Assembly (NCBI GenBank): GCA_947579605.1
Contig: OX388328.1
Span: 9,837,684-9,901,683, forward strand
Reading direction: 5' to 3'
DNA from: Athripsodes cinereus
Lineage: Eukaryota; Arthropoda; Insecta; Trichoptera; Leptoceridae
DNA: 64,000 nucleotides
The position numbers and the translations under genes are program-made. Below the pieces are notes generated by a model that saw only the letters and a program-made list of their open reading frames with translations, was not told the origin of the DNA and ran no database searches. Shown here one piece after another: positions 51,501 through 58,209 of the stretch (its first letter is position 1; each line of letters starts with the position of its first letter).

Positions 51501-54328
51501 TAGTAAATTATTATTATGAACTTCCACCAAGAACCGTCGGTCAATAAATAACATAACAGAACATAACATGTTTAGACAGTTCACACAGACCGAGCTAGTG
51601 CCAAACTCAGATATGAATATAGCCTCCGCGCCACACCGGTCGTCAAATTAAACTTTACCATTATTATGTGATTCTTTCTTTCTTTCTTTTTCCTCGAGGC
51701 AAGGCACCCGATACCGAGTGAATTATATTATTATGTGATTGTACCGTATATATTTAAAATAAAAAAATAAAATAAAACTCATTACGTTACAAATGGGGGT
51801 TGGAAAGAGAATAACAACATAAAAATCCACGTTTTCACAAATATATTATATTTCTTCAATATTCACCTGCCAAAATAATATTACAACAATCTACCAATTG
51901 CCCAACCCACAAAGAGTCACCAATAAAAGCGACGATATGCTCCAAATACTGTACAACACTTTAAATATCAAGGCCACGATAAGGCCGGGGGGGCTGGGGG
52001 ACTGAGTAGAGTGAGAGAGAGAGAGGGAGGGGGTGGATGGTGGCCAAACACGGTAACAAAATGTTAAATGGAGGGAAAAATAACTAGATGACATTTTTAT
52101 TTCTGTATTTTCAAGATGCGATCATTAGGACGGTATTTTTTTTACATATTATTTTTGTTTCTTTTATATTTTGTCATGACTGGTAATTTTTGTTTTTATT
52201 TCTTTGACAGTTTTTTTTAATGATTTAGAATTATAATCTCTTCAGCAAAAAAATAACCCTCTGGAGATCTAGAAATAGCAAAGATTTGCTGCATTACAGT
52301 ACACCCATCTTGATCAAGAAATTAGATCGAGGAAACTAGGGTTACTCTTGAGATAATCTAAATACGATCTTAATCCTAAGATGCGCGAAGTGACAGTAAA
52401 AAATAGGAGCAAACTAATCTCGCGGTAGCGCGGTATTTTTCTATATAATATTATAATTATATTTTACTACCTATTTTACTACTATAGTCACTTCGTGCAT
52501 CGTTAGTCAAAATCAAGACAAGATTAAGATCATATCGATGGCTTAGAGCACAGATGTTGTATATGCCACGGAGGGATTTTATAGGGGAGCATTTTGAATG
52601 CTACAATGCGGTGATGGTGAAGTGAATATATACAATATAGTTATAGTGTGATATAATGATAGACTTAAAATATTATTGATTGTATTCTGCTTGTAGTGTG
52701 TTCTTATATTTAATGTAATTTGTAACATAATGGCCTTCTGAAACCAGCAGATTCTACCTGCTGTTTGAGGGTTTCTTTTAAATAAATAAAATAAATAAAA
52801 TAAAACATTATTTTTTTAATTTATTTATTTAATCAAGTTATAAAGATAACATTTAATTTTATAACTTATAATAACCTTATGATTAACTACCATTATTATA
52901 CTTATTTTCTATTTCAATTATCTTAAATTATGAATCAACTTTAATAAAAACATTCCAATAAGAAAACTATTGCTTAGTTTATGAATTTGAAGACTTAATT
53001 AATACATTATCATAATCACTGATTTATTATTTACAACGTTATATTCGTGCACAATAATGTTTGAGATAATACATTTTTTTGTGTACCTACTTATCTTCGT
53101 CTCTCGTTTTACCAAAAAATGTACTTACAACGTCTGTGCTCAATCATCAAGCCATCGATATTTAGATTGTGTCAAGAGCTATCCTGCAGACACTTAAATC
53201 ATCTTATTCGGTGACAGAAAAACACACTCTCCTCACTGTATTCTCGCAAGAAATTGTAAAGAAAAGATGGTGTATTTATCATAGGTACTGATCATTGTTA
53301 AATGTTCACGTTGTGAGTTCACCTAATAATAACTACAAATATAGACAGAACTAAACTATAAATATACAAGAATAATATTGTTGGATCAATATCTCAATAA
53401 GACGTATTATTATTATATAGGTATGTAGGTTCATACGATATAACTAGTTACTTAAGTATATTTTCTATTGAGTTGTATAAATGAGATGTATCATTGCATT
53501 GTATCTACAGCTAAAGATACATAATATCTATAACTAAATTGTACCGTGTAATAAATTCAGCATATTATTAATTAATTTTAGTCGAACGATATTACATAAA
53601 TGTTCATCTAATATACATGAGTGATCAACCCGCGGCCCGTTGGGTGTCTATGTGCGGCCCGCAATGCATATGTACACTTTTTTAATAATTGTCGGTACAA
53701 GTACCTACCCGTTACTTTTTTGAAAGTGGTATTTTGAGCAAATATTCTAAAAGAAAAACCGAGGAGTTTTGAAACATTTCAAATTCCTATATCATTTTGA
53801 AAATTTGGTGTCGTGGGGGGAGGCTGCTGAAAAGGTTGGCCACCCAAGATCTAAGTATTCTCTCGTGGTGGAGCTCTTGTAGAGTAAGTAGAGAGGACGG
53901 ATATCTAATTTGGTCATTCCTTACTTACGGCCTTACGTAGGGCCTTTGCCTCCAAAACAATAGATCTCAAAGCCTTTCTATCTTCAGCAATGAATACATT
54001 TGCGAATTTTCAATGACTTCCTCAAAACTGAGGACTTTTTTGGGTCTCGATTTACAAAATTTAATCAATTCCCTTTCATTCAAAATTTCTACCTTCGCGT
54101 CGTCAATTTTTTGAATTTTGCCGCTCTGGACATTTGCCCGATTGCCCCCCCCCCCCTTGATCGGGCTTTGCTGGTATTATGAGATGGCCCTAAAAAGTCT
54201 GTAACTTTATCAATCTGAAATTAAAAATGTCAAGTGGTCAAAAAATCAAGTAAATAAATAAAAAAATACCTGATGCTGGCATCACGATGAAAAGGCAAAG
54301 TAAAACGGCTCCAATAAACTTCAACATT
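36351..54328 (-). CDS. Ly6/uPAR-fold, probably GPI-anchored protein, complete, three exons
   Basis: Minus-strand exons: 54271-54328 (ATG at 54328), 37239-37400, 36351-36592 (TGA at 36351-36353). All junctions are GT/AG with phases 1 and 1, giving 153 residues. Seen: a signal peptide (MLKFIGAVLLCLFIVMPAS), ECYQCNS right after it, ten cysteines in three-finger spacing ending YCSCTGDLCN, and a hydrophobic C-terminus (IFTMLATLLAIMAAVPYYY) that would serve as a GPI signal, with NSG just before it as a possible attachment site. Insects have many such proteins (the boudin/crooked/quiver group) acting at septate junctions or on channels and receptors. I cannot say which member this is. The first intron is 16,870 bp and packed with transposons. 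The start has a good context (GAAAATG). It converges with the chloride channel gene. Confidence 0.9.
36781..36816. repeat. Short copy of the foldback-loop core
   Basis: TTTAACCAGCCCAAGCGGAT then ATAAATATTGGGACA, matching the loops of the foldbacks at 42238-42478 and 62228-62555. In intron 2 of the Ly6 gene. Confidence 0.55.
37239..37400 (-). CDS. Ly6 gene exon 2: ECYQCNS...LCRK
   Basis: Acceptor TTTCAG and donor GTAATC. Encodes VLSIECYQCNSEYDPRCGDP through INCS and VPVLCRKNIQK. Holds five of the ten cysteines. Confidence 0.92.
37697..38170. mobile_element. MITE with GTTCACATT ends, TAA duplication
   Basis: Ends AGGGTCGTTCACATTTG and CAATGTGAATGCTACT; GATGATC and TTCACTTT blocks are also inverted. 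TAA at 37694-37696 and 38171-38173 fits PIF/Harbinger. In the long Ly6 intron. Confidence 0.68.
38280..38375 (+). repeat. SINE-A, internally deleted
   Basis: CCCGTGAAATCCTTG at one end, GGCTACCCCACTTGTAGGAT and GCCGTGATGGTATAG plus TAG repeats at the other. Confidence 0.75.
38388..38640 (+). repeat. SINE-A, nearly full length
   Basis: CCCGTGGAGTCCTCGGTAAA to CTACCTCACTTG. It directly follows another copy. A third 3' fragment lies at 38685-38735. Confidence 0.75.
38826..39110. mobile_element. hAT MITE (GGGTGGCCAACC), exact TSD, inside a SINE-A
   Basis: Ends CATGGGTGGCCAACC / GGTTGGCCACCCTTG. Target duplication GTCTATAC at 38818-38825 and 39111-39118. It split the tail of a SINE-A copy that resumes at 39111. 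Shares an inner core with 51054-51394 and others. Confidence 0.92.
39111..39225 (-). repeat. SINE-A, cut by a hAT MITE
   Basis: TATACCATCACGTAGTC, AAGTGGGGTAGCCAG, GGGTGGCATACC. Confidence 0.75.
39800..39870 (-). repeat. SINE-A fragment, old
   Basis: TATTCCACAACTGGGTTAAC and CAATAGACTAATTG only. Confidence 0.4.
39915..40846 (-). mobile_element. hAT element with CGAGATCTCG subterminal repeats and BED finger
   Basis: Ends TAGGGAATGCAATCTCGA / TCGAGATTGCATTCCCTA. Target duplication CTGACCGT / CTGACAGT (7 of 8). Both ends carry many GAGATCTCG/AATCTCGA copies, probable transposase sites. Contains a partial BED zinc-finger ORF. Confidence 0.9.
40380..40595 (-). pseudogene. BED-type zinc finger, transposase N-terminus remnant
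   Basis: Minus-strand codons from the ATG at 40595 encode VWRYLKKSAETAKCKLCSAN and TGLNIHLKSIHKID: aromatic W..., CxxC and HxxxxH, as in ZBED/hAT proteins. The rest of the transposase is missing. Confidence 0.78.
41034..41130 (+). repeat. SINE-B tail fragment
   Basis: AACTCCCCTTTCACGACACA, AGCTTACTGTGAAAGGTG, AAAACCCAGATATA, as at 15326 and 50077. Confidence 0.7.
41510..41680 (-). repeat. SINE-A, diverged
   Basis: TTACAGCATCTTTCACGAAAG, GACCAACTGCATG, GTCGTCCTCTTTATGCC, GACATCCGAGATGGG. Confidence 0.6.
41681..41760 (-). repeat. Retroposon tail, inverted (TTTA)n + GCCTTTTACAA
   Basis: Reverse complement of the tail type seen at 14780-14878. Confidence 0.6.
42238..42478. repeat. Foldback element, ~60-bp arms
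   Basis: Left arm 42238-42298 and right arm 42418-42478 share TAGGGTAGAGAAGAGAG, CAAGATAT and CTATAGTT inverted. The loop contains TTAAGCCAGCCAAAGCCGAT. Confidence 0.75.
42779..43190. mobile_element. Foldback-flanked LINE tail with hammerhead-like hinge
   Basis: GGATAAATTGAAA and the ACTATAGAT(A/T)AAACAA blocks at 42779-42830 are inverted at 43140-43190. Minus-strand 42838-42878 reads TTGATAATGACTTAG...TCGAAAGATGTC. A LINE-like C-terminus lies between the arms. Confidence 0.65.
42889..43056 (+). pseudogene. LINE-like C-terminal fragment (EEWRRKF)
   Basis: 55 codons ending LKKLAEKREEWRRKFKLVAD and QSNGL stop. The ExEWRR ending is common in non-LTR ORF2 termini. No upstream RT remains. Confidence 0.6.
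43476..43968. mobile_element. hAT MITE with GCGGATG subterminal repeats, exact TSD
   Basis: Ends CAGGGATGTTGCGGATGT / CGCGACATCCCTG. Target duplication GTCTGAAG at 43468-43475 and 43969-43976. More than a dozen GCGGAT/ATCCGC copies near both ends. The cysteine-rich ORFs there are artefacts of this repeat. Confidence 0.93.
44185..44280 (-). repeat. SINE-A fragment, old
   Basis: ATAATAAACATCCAAGATATC, CTGTGTCAATTAAAAATAGG, GACATACCTACGGGATG. Confidence 0.45.
44542..45221. mobile_element. hAT-like MITE (CAGTGGTCTCCAGCC)
   Basis: Ends CAGTGGTCTCCAGCC / GGATTGGAGACCACTG; flanks ATATTTAG and ATATACAA match at five of eight. Contains a TA-type MITE at 44820-45011 and a version of the shared hAT core at about 45058-45150. 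Confidence 0.75.
44820..45011. mobile_element. TA-target MITE (CTCTTGACAC), nested
   Basis: Ends CTCTTGACACAATTTAAATA / TATTTAGATCGTGTCAAGAG with TA at 44818-44819 and 45012-45013. A second copy at 52345-53178 is itself interrupted. Confidence 0.8.
45292..45345 (-). repeat. Retroposon tail, inverted
   Basis: TTATTTATTTATTTCAATAA then GCCTTTTACAAAAG. Confidence 0.5.
45393..45492 (-). repeat. SINE-A 3' half
   Basis: TACTACTACTATACCATCAC, GGCATATCCCACAAGTAGGG, CGTGCCAAAAATAG. The TAC run is the reverse of the TAG tail. Confidence 0.75.
45600..45880 (-). mobile_element. LINE-A 3' end, broken
   Basis: Minus strand encodes MLSKINRRTSMRNYMNMEKA and KEVCKD like 12748-13020, then frame loss. GGTAGGCAGAGAGAGTGG marks the tail. 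Confidence 0.72.
45975..46225. repeat. Two SINE-A head segments in inverted orientation
   Basis: Plus-sense head at 45975-46080 (GTGGAGCATCCGGCAAAGAA) and minus-sense head at 46145-46220 (ACAGGACACTGAAAAACTTA ... TGCTCCACGG). Together they form a diverged foldback. Confidence 0.65.
46669..46755. repeat. Isolated copy of the shared hAT core
   Basis: ACCACCCGTCGCTAGATTTT, AAAATGGTGTAGGAGTTTCA. Ends of the carrier element were not identified. Confidence 0.5.
46875..47100 (-). mobile_element. RTE-like LINE C-terminus
   Basis: Minus strand encodes VERPKLRWMDVVEKDLRALG and VTNWRREVW, the usual RTE-clade ending (GRPKLRWMDxVxxDLRxLG...W). Followed directly by a SINE-A. Confidence 0.78.
47145..47390 (+). 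mobile_element. SINE-A, full length, with 10-bp TSD
   Basis: Best reference copy. Target duplication AATTATCTGA at 47135-47144 and 47391-47400. Head: A-box-like TGGAGCACCCGG and, 43 bp on, B-box-like GTTTTCGAGTGTCC, so probably pol III transcribed and tRNA-derived. 3' end: CTACCCCACTTGTGGGATAT, GTCGTGATGGTATAG, then TAG. No coding capacity (its 61-codon ORF is chance). Confidence 0.88.
47505..47625. repeat. 22-bp minisatellite (GCATTCATAGCAGTCATGG)
   Basis: About 5.5 units; alternating variants AGCAGTCATGGAAA and AGCATTCATGGGAA give a 44-bp higher-order pattern. Confidence 0.9.
47896..48680 (-). mobile_element. LINE-A 3' end interrupted by a hAT MITE
   Basis: 47896-47973 (tail ACCCTCACGCCGTATTTCAG) and 48517-48680 (GCATGCCGATTTCTTTTACTC, GACGTCCGCGCTTTTGTC) align with adjacent parts of 12748-13020 once 47974-48516 is removed. 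Confidence 0.78.
47974..48508. mobile_element. hAT MITE with GAGAAATTTCTC repeats, exact TSD
   Basis: Ends TAGTGTTGTGGAATTCTC / GAGAATTTTCTC...CACATCACTA. Target duplication TTTCTTAT at 47966-47973 and 48509-48516. Subterminal TTCTCGAGAA/GAGAAATTTCTCG motifs repeated at both ends. Confidence 0.92.
48875..48990 (-). repeat. SINE-A 3' half
   Basis: ATACCATCATGGCAGATCTC, AAGTGGGGCAGCCAGCGG, TTCAGGATGGATGAC. A plus-sense tail fragment lies at 48785-48850. Confidence 0.7.
49033..49275 (+). repeat. SINE-A, nearly full length
   Basis: CCGTGGAGCGTTCGGCAAA to CTACCCCACTTATAGGATAT and GTCGTGATGATATAGTAGTA. Confidence 0.82.
49294..49474. mobile_element. Snapback MITE (CAGTAGGCCTAGTCAAAA)
   Basis: Nearly the whole 181 bp is one hairpin: CAGTAGGCCTAGTCAAAA / TTTTGACTAGGCCTACTG at the ends and CAATTTTCGTAGCTA / TAGCTACGAAAATTG around a 12-bp loop. 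Sits between SINE-A pieces. Confidence 0.85.
49478..49555 (-). repeat. SINE-A head
   Basis: AACAGGATACC, AGATAAGAGAGGGAGACC, GGGACTCCACGAG. Confidence 0.6.
49608..49825. repeat. Perfect palindrome, 107-bp arms, 4-base loop
   Basis: Arms 49608-49714 and 49719-49825 are exact reverse complements around GTGA. The hinge reads TGATGATGTTAATATAACGA then AAGATC, the same layout as the other hammerhead-like hinges. Part of the arm (GAAAGTAAACAGTGTTTTT) also occurs near 22195. Confidence 0.93.
49956..50659. mobile_element. pogo/Tigger-like MITE, TA duplication, carrying a SINE-B
   Basis: Left end CAGTGGTACCTCGACATACG; right end TATGTCAAAGTACCACTC, TA at both flanks (one base changed at the right tip). 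CTCGTAT(C/T)TCAAA repeats inside. Interrupted at 50077-50240. Confidence 0.8.
50077..50240 (-). mobile_element. SINE-B, tRNA-derived, with head
   Basis: Minus-strand head: A box GTAGCCCGGAGGTAG and B box TGGTTCGATGCC. The body carries AAACTCCCCTTTCACGACAC and AGCTTACTGTGAAAGG. Tail-only copies at 15326 and 41034. Confidence 0.82.
51054..51394. mobile_element. hAT MITE (CAGGGTTGCCAGATTG), exact TSD
   Basis: Ends CAGGGTTGCCAGATTG / CGTCTGGCAACGCTG. Target duplication GTCAAAAG at 51046-51053 and 51395-51402. TTACCGTAC/GTACGGTAA repeated near both ends; interior holds the shared core (51148-51245). Confidence 0.92.
51395..51500 (+). repeat. Hammerhead-like hinge repeat, plus-strand copy
   Basis: A short palindrome AAAAGTAAAG-ATT-ACTTTACTTTT precedes CTGACGATGAGTGCGGAAGC and TCTTGAAAGCCGGCTCG. 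AATAAAGTCAACAATGGAAT follows, matching the flank of the inverse copy at 24960-25030. Confidence 0.72.
52536..53157. mobile_element. Nested MITE (CGATGGCTT...GAGCACAGA)
   Basis: Ends CGATGGCTTAGAGCACAGAT and GTCTGTGCTCAATCATCAAG + CCATCG. Inserted in the 3' arm of the previous element. The copy at 44820-45011 shows the empty site, so the target duplication is ATAT or TA. Confidence 0.8.
52690..52805 (+). repeat. Retroposon 3' tail inside the nested MITE region
   Basis: GGCCTTCTGAAACCAGCAG, CTGCTGTTTGAGGG then AAATAAATAAAATAAATAAA. Confidence 0.5.
53616..53848. mobile_element. hAT MITE (GTGGCCAACC family), reverse core
   Basis: Left end CATGAGTGATCAACCCGCGG and right end AGGTTGGCCACCCAAG; core GAGGAGTTTTGAAACATTTC reversed relative to 38826-39110. 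Target duplication imperfect. Confidence 0.75.
53850..54270. other. Ly6 intron 1, near the donor: no gene recognised
   Basis: A C13 run at about 54144-54157 inside TTGCCC...CCTTGATCGGGC. CTCAAAACTGAGGACTTTTT is shared with about 46526 (CTCAAAACCGAGGACC). Confidence 0.4.
54271..54328 (-). CDS. Ly6 gene exon 1: signal peptide
   Basis: 58 bp: ATG plus 18 codons plus one base, donor GTATTT on the minus strand. Encodes a classic hydrophobic secretion signal. Far too short to be found as an ORF; identified because it completes the Ly6 precursor in frame. Confidence 0.82.
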
Positions 54329-54395
54329 TTCAGTCTTTTCTTGTTAAACCACACTATTTAGGTATTAATTTTCGGTTTAGGTTTAGTTAGGTTTC

Positions 54396-54438
54396 TGCCC
54401 TGTGCTCCCGAGAGGAGCGTTGAGGGCGATGATGATTT
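54396..54438 (+). repeat. Tip of the LINE found at 7642-8564, next to the Ly6 start
   Basis: TTCTGCCCTGTGCTCCCGAG, AGGAGCGTTGAGGGCGATGA is the 3' end of that LINE including the GAT tail. It lies about 70 bases upstream of the Ly6 ATG, in its 5' UTR or promoter. Confidence 0.8.
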
Positions 54439-54760
54439 ATTAATTTATTTATTTAGTATTTATTTTATCACCAACTAAGCAATTGAAATAGGCTTTGAAA
54501 ATGAATTGATTAAAATTGTTTAGATTATAACTATTAAATTAAATTATTTTAATAACTATTAACACTTAATATTTTAATTAATTTAAATAACAATATTTTA
54601 ATTATTTAGTTGATAACACTTTCTTGAACACAACTTGAATGAATTTTTATGTTTTGATATCTGAAAGAGAAAAAAATTGATTAGTTCAATTTTGAGATGG
54701 GATGCAAATCCTCGAATGAAAAAAAATCGGTTAAATCTTAGACATTTTACTAACATTTAA
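54439..54760. other. AT-rich region upstream of the Ly6 gene
   Basis: Would contain the promoter, but no convincing TATA, Inr or DPE could be assigned. Confidence 0.3.
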
Positions 54761-54774
54761 AACAGTCACCCATT

Positions 54775-54900
54775 CTTATTTGCAAGTTTTTAAGTGTACT
54801 GTAAAAGGTCCCCGTGAAATCCCCGGTTAAGCATATTTCTCTCACTCTTTTATTGTAAGTTTTCGAGTATTCTGTAAAAGAGAGGTGTTTGTAAAACTTC
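54775..54900 (+). repeat. SINE-A heads, two overlapping pieces
   Basis: CAAGTTTTTAAGTGTACTGT then CCCCGTGAAATCCCCGGTTA and GTAAGTTTTCGAGTATTCTG. Confidence 0.65.
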
Positions 54901-55077
54901 ACTTAAAAAAGACAATTAACATAGAAATAGAGATGGATGGCTCTCTTCTACTCGGCGATTGACATCCATTATAGAGTTCCGGATGACGTCAAGAGGCTGA
55001 GTGATGGGAAATGCTTCGGAAGGCAGATAAAGAAGTTATTAATTATAAATAAAACACTTATTTATACGAGTAGTATA

Positions 55078-55152
55078 TCCACAGTGACTTTTTATTGGAC
55101 GCGAGCCGGCTTTCAAGAGCTTCCACTCTCATCATCAGGCTAGCGAAAAGTA
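55078..55152 (-). repeat. Hammerhead-like hinge repeat, third copy
   Basis: Minus strand reads CTGATGATGAGAGTGGAAGC then TCTTGAAAGCCGGCTCGCG. The best match of the three to a CTGANGA...GAAA core. Confidence 0.75.
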
Positions 55153-55364
55153 AAGAAATTACAAATTAGTAACGAATATATATAATATGTTATTGGATAG
55201 CAAAACAAAAGTGGTGATTAAGACAGTGGTAACAAACAATTGAAATAGTATACCGTTGTGGACGGATTTTAAGAAAAACATCTGGGGAAACCACAAAAAC
55301 CCACATCAGAGATGAGCTATATTTTTTAAGAGGTAGCCTTCCTCTGAAAGTTAGTATACATCAG

Positions 55365-55545
55365 CGATGAGGCATGTCACCCTTCCTGAATGTCAGATAT
55401 TCAAGATGGATTACTGCTGAATTGATAATGTCAATTTTTTAAACAGGCTGTTTTACGAAAACATGCCTATTACAAAACACTTAAAAACTTACAGGAAAAA
55501 AATAGGAGACCTATGTTTTGCCGGGACTCCACGGATAAGGTACGA
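55365..55545 (-). repeat. SINE-A, diverged
   Basis: AAAACTTACAGG, ATAGGAGACC and CCGGGACTCCACGG at the head, and TCAGCGATGAGGCATGTCAC in the other orientation, so the copy is rearranged. Confidence 0.55.
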
Positions 55546-55934
55546 AGAGTGTATAATATATAAGTAATAATATATTCTACAATATTACTAAAAGTAATAT
55601 TACTCTTATCATTATTTTTATAATATCATGTTTCACCTGTATTTAATTAACTCGTAGTACTTTTATCATGAAGTATTATTATAGTACAAATAAAATGTAC
55701 TTACACTAACAAATAGGTGTACTGACTAACTTTTATTAACACTACATAAATTGTAAGGTGAAGAAATTCAAGTACTAAATATTAACTAGAAATTAGGTAC
55801 TTCAGAGTACACAAACTGCTGAAGTCAATATAACCATTGTTGTAGCATGAATTCCAGAAACAACAAGATTAAGTAATTTGTAAGATCATCAGTTACACAA
55901 TAGAATCAACCAATCAATTCACATTAAAGATAGA

Positions 55935-55995
55935 CTAATGTGGCTTCGGTTCTCTCTGCCTACCCCACTTGGGATGCGGCGTGAGGGAATAGATA
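55935..55995 (+). repeat. LINE-A 3' tip
   Basis: GGTTCTCTCTGCCTACCCCA then CTTGGGATGCGGCGTGAGGG and AATAGATAGATA tail. Key copy for comparison with the SINE-A terminus. Confidence 0.78.
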
Positions 55996-56700
55996 GATAA
56001 TCACTATAATAGTGATTTCTCCCATCTAACCACATTACTAACCAATTGATCAATTTTATATAAAAGAGGTAAACAAAAATTTTCTGACGGAGTTTTAGAT
56101 TTTCAATCATAAGGATAGTAGATTTCTGTTACTGACATATTTATCCTTAATTCGAAAATTTGTTGGCCATACAAAAGGTACAAAGCATTTCTATCGTTTT
56201 TTAAGGCAGTGGAAAAAAAAGTTTAACAATTATTTTAATAATTTGGTATATTTTTTATTATCTATGTCACAAAGAACATAATATGTTATGTATACAGCAG
56301 AATCAACATTCTCGCAGAATCACCAATAGCAAGGCAATGCGATTGTTTAATAGTATTTCCCCGAATATAGACATATTCCACATAACGTACGCTGAATTTA
56401 TAAGGAAAATAGAAACACTATTATAAATGTTTGTTTTCTCTGAGATCGCATTGGCCGAAAGTTGTAATAGTCCCAGTAGAATATGGTGTTTTTTCAATAA
56501 TAATTTTATCTCTTTCCTTATTTTAGAGGCATTAACTATGTAACAATTTTTAGACATTTTTCAAAAAAATATTTTTAACTTGAAATTCTATGTTTATTTG
56601 TCACATGAATTTAAAATACGCTATCGCAAAATCAGTGCACTTGCACCATTGACGAGCTTCTCAATACAGTATTTTTTAAAAAATAATTTTATCTATAATA
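55996..56700. other. AT-rich DNA, no gene recognised
   Basis: ORFs of 63-84 codons have no motif. A C-run begins at 56707. Confidence 0.35.
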
Positions 56701-56787
56701 TCATAGAGCCCCCCCCCCCCCCTCCCATTCCCTACAAGTAACATTTTAACAGCATTCAACTTTAAGAATGAAATCGTCATTCGATAA

Positions 56788-57175
56788 AACAAAAAGTACT
56801 TACTAACCTAACCTGTCACAAGAAAGTACTTGAAAATCTTTTACATTGAGTACTTTAATTTCCATTTCCCTTATTTCCCGCACACCTTTGCTTTTAATTT
56901 GTTGGAAAACTAGGACAGATTATATCCAGTGGATATTATAAATTACTCGTATATTATTATATAGATACTTATCAGTAAAAACAAAAAGTACTTGAATATC
57001 CTAAACTGTCACAAGAAAGTACTTCATGATCTTTCACACCGAGTACTTTAATAATTTCCATTTCCCTCATTTCCCGCACACCTTTGCTTTTAATTTGTTG
57101 GAAAACTAGGACAGATTATATCCAGTGGATATTATAAATTACTCGTATATTATTATATAGATACTTATCAGTAAA
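56788..57175. repeat. 192-bp tandem duplication with AAGTACTT motifs
   Basis: Units start at 56788 and 56980 and are nearly identical over their 3' two thirds (GCACACCTTTGCTTTTAATT, CCAGTGGATATTATAAATTA). GAAAGTACTT/GAGTACTTT recur five or more times. Confidence 0.9.
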
Positions 57176-57399
57176 TACAGAAAGTACTTGCAACGCTTAA
57201 TCCAATTATTACATAGTTCAATGTAGTAAAGAAAGAAGGTACTTGATCTGTTTTTCCATACTACCACTCGACTGGGTTGTCAATTACTTTTCTACGAAGT
57301 GGGGGTTTCCCGTATTCGATACTATGTACATAAATACACTCAGGATCAATGTAATAATTATTTACTGAAGTTTTTCTCTTACAGCTTTGCGTGTTAAGA

Positions 57400-57612
57400 C
57401 AAGGGTGGCCAACCCGCGAAGCATATGCACACATTTTTAATAATAGTTGGTACAAGTACCCGTTAATTTTTTGAAAGAGGTTATTTGAGAAAATATTCTT
57501 AAAAAAAACCGAGGAGTTTTGAAACATTTCAAATTCCTATACCATTTTGAAAATTTGGCGACAGGGGGGGTTAGAAATTTGGCCTGGCTGCTGAAAAGGT
57601 TGGCCACCCATG
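57400..57612. mobile_element. hAT MITE (GTGGCCAACC family), exact TSD
   Basis: Ends CAAGGGTGGCCAACC / GGTTGGCCACCCATG. Target duplication TGTTAAGA at 57392-57399 and 57613-57620. Core in the same orientation as 53616-53848. Confidence 0.92.
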
Positions 57613-57747
57613 TGTTAAGACATTGAAAATCTTAATTTCAGTAATAAATAATGAGATATCCCAAACATCCTTTTTTCTTATTTATTTATAGTACAAAGTT
57701 GGTGTATTTATAACATGCATATTTTTTGTAATAATATTTTTTCAGCC

Positions 57748-57805
57748 GTGCAACACCCGGTAAAAACTTGGTCCTCCACCCTTTCCCGTAAGTTTTCGAG
57801 AGTCG
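57748..57805 (+). repeat. SINE-A head
   Basis: CCGTGCAACACCCGGTAAAA, GTAAGTTTTCGAGAGTC. Confidence 0.65.
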
Positions 57806-58209
57806 GTGATCGTAAAAATAGGGGTAAGTGGTAGAAACCCCTCCCTTAATGTATACCCATAGACGATAGATATAAAACTGAATATTATTTTATTCAGAGC
57901 AATATGCGGGAAATTCCCGTATTCATCAAATCATTGTAACACCCCTACATTACTTCAGAACGAAATAGAATACTGCGTTTACAATTCTCGCCATAATTCA
58001 CACATACAATACATACATAGTAATAATATATGGGTACGAAATATGCATTTTACTTACATAAATATGCAGTTGACTTACATAAATATGCAGTTGACTTACA
58101 GTACATACAACAGTAAACAATTATATTATTCAGACAAAAACAATAAACAGATAAAACAAATTTACAACTTGGACAACCAAGGTGAGTGAGCGAAGAAAAT
58201 ATTGTCTAT

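Larger units (their letters stand above)
52345..53178. mobile_element. TA-target MITE (CTCTTGA...TCAAGAG), interrupted
   Basis: Ends CTCTTGAGATAATCTAAATA and ATTTAGATTGTGTCAAGAG match 44820-45011, as do CTCGCGGTAGCGCGGTATTT-type inner blocks. Confidence 0.75.

Noticed and set aside
54366..54395. TTAGG-like string near the Ly6 start (GGTTTAGGTTTAGTTAGG)
   Set aside because: Only two or three irregular units; not an insect telomeric array.
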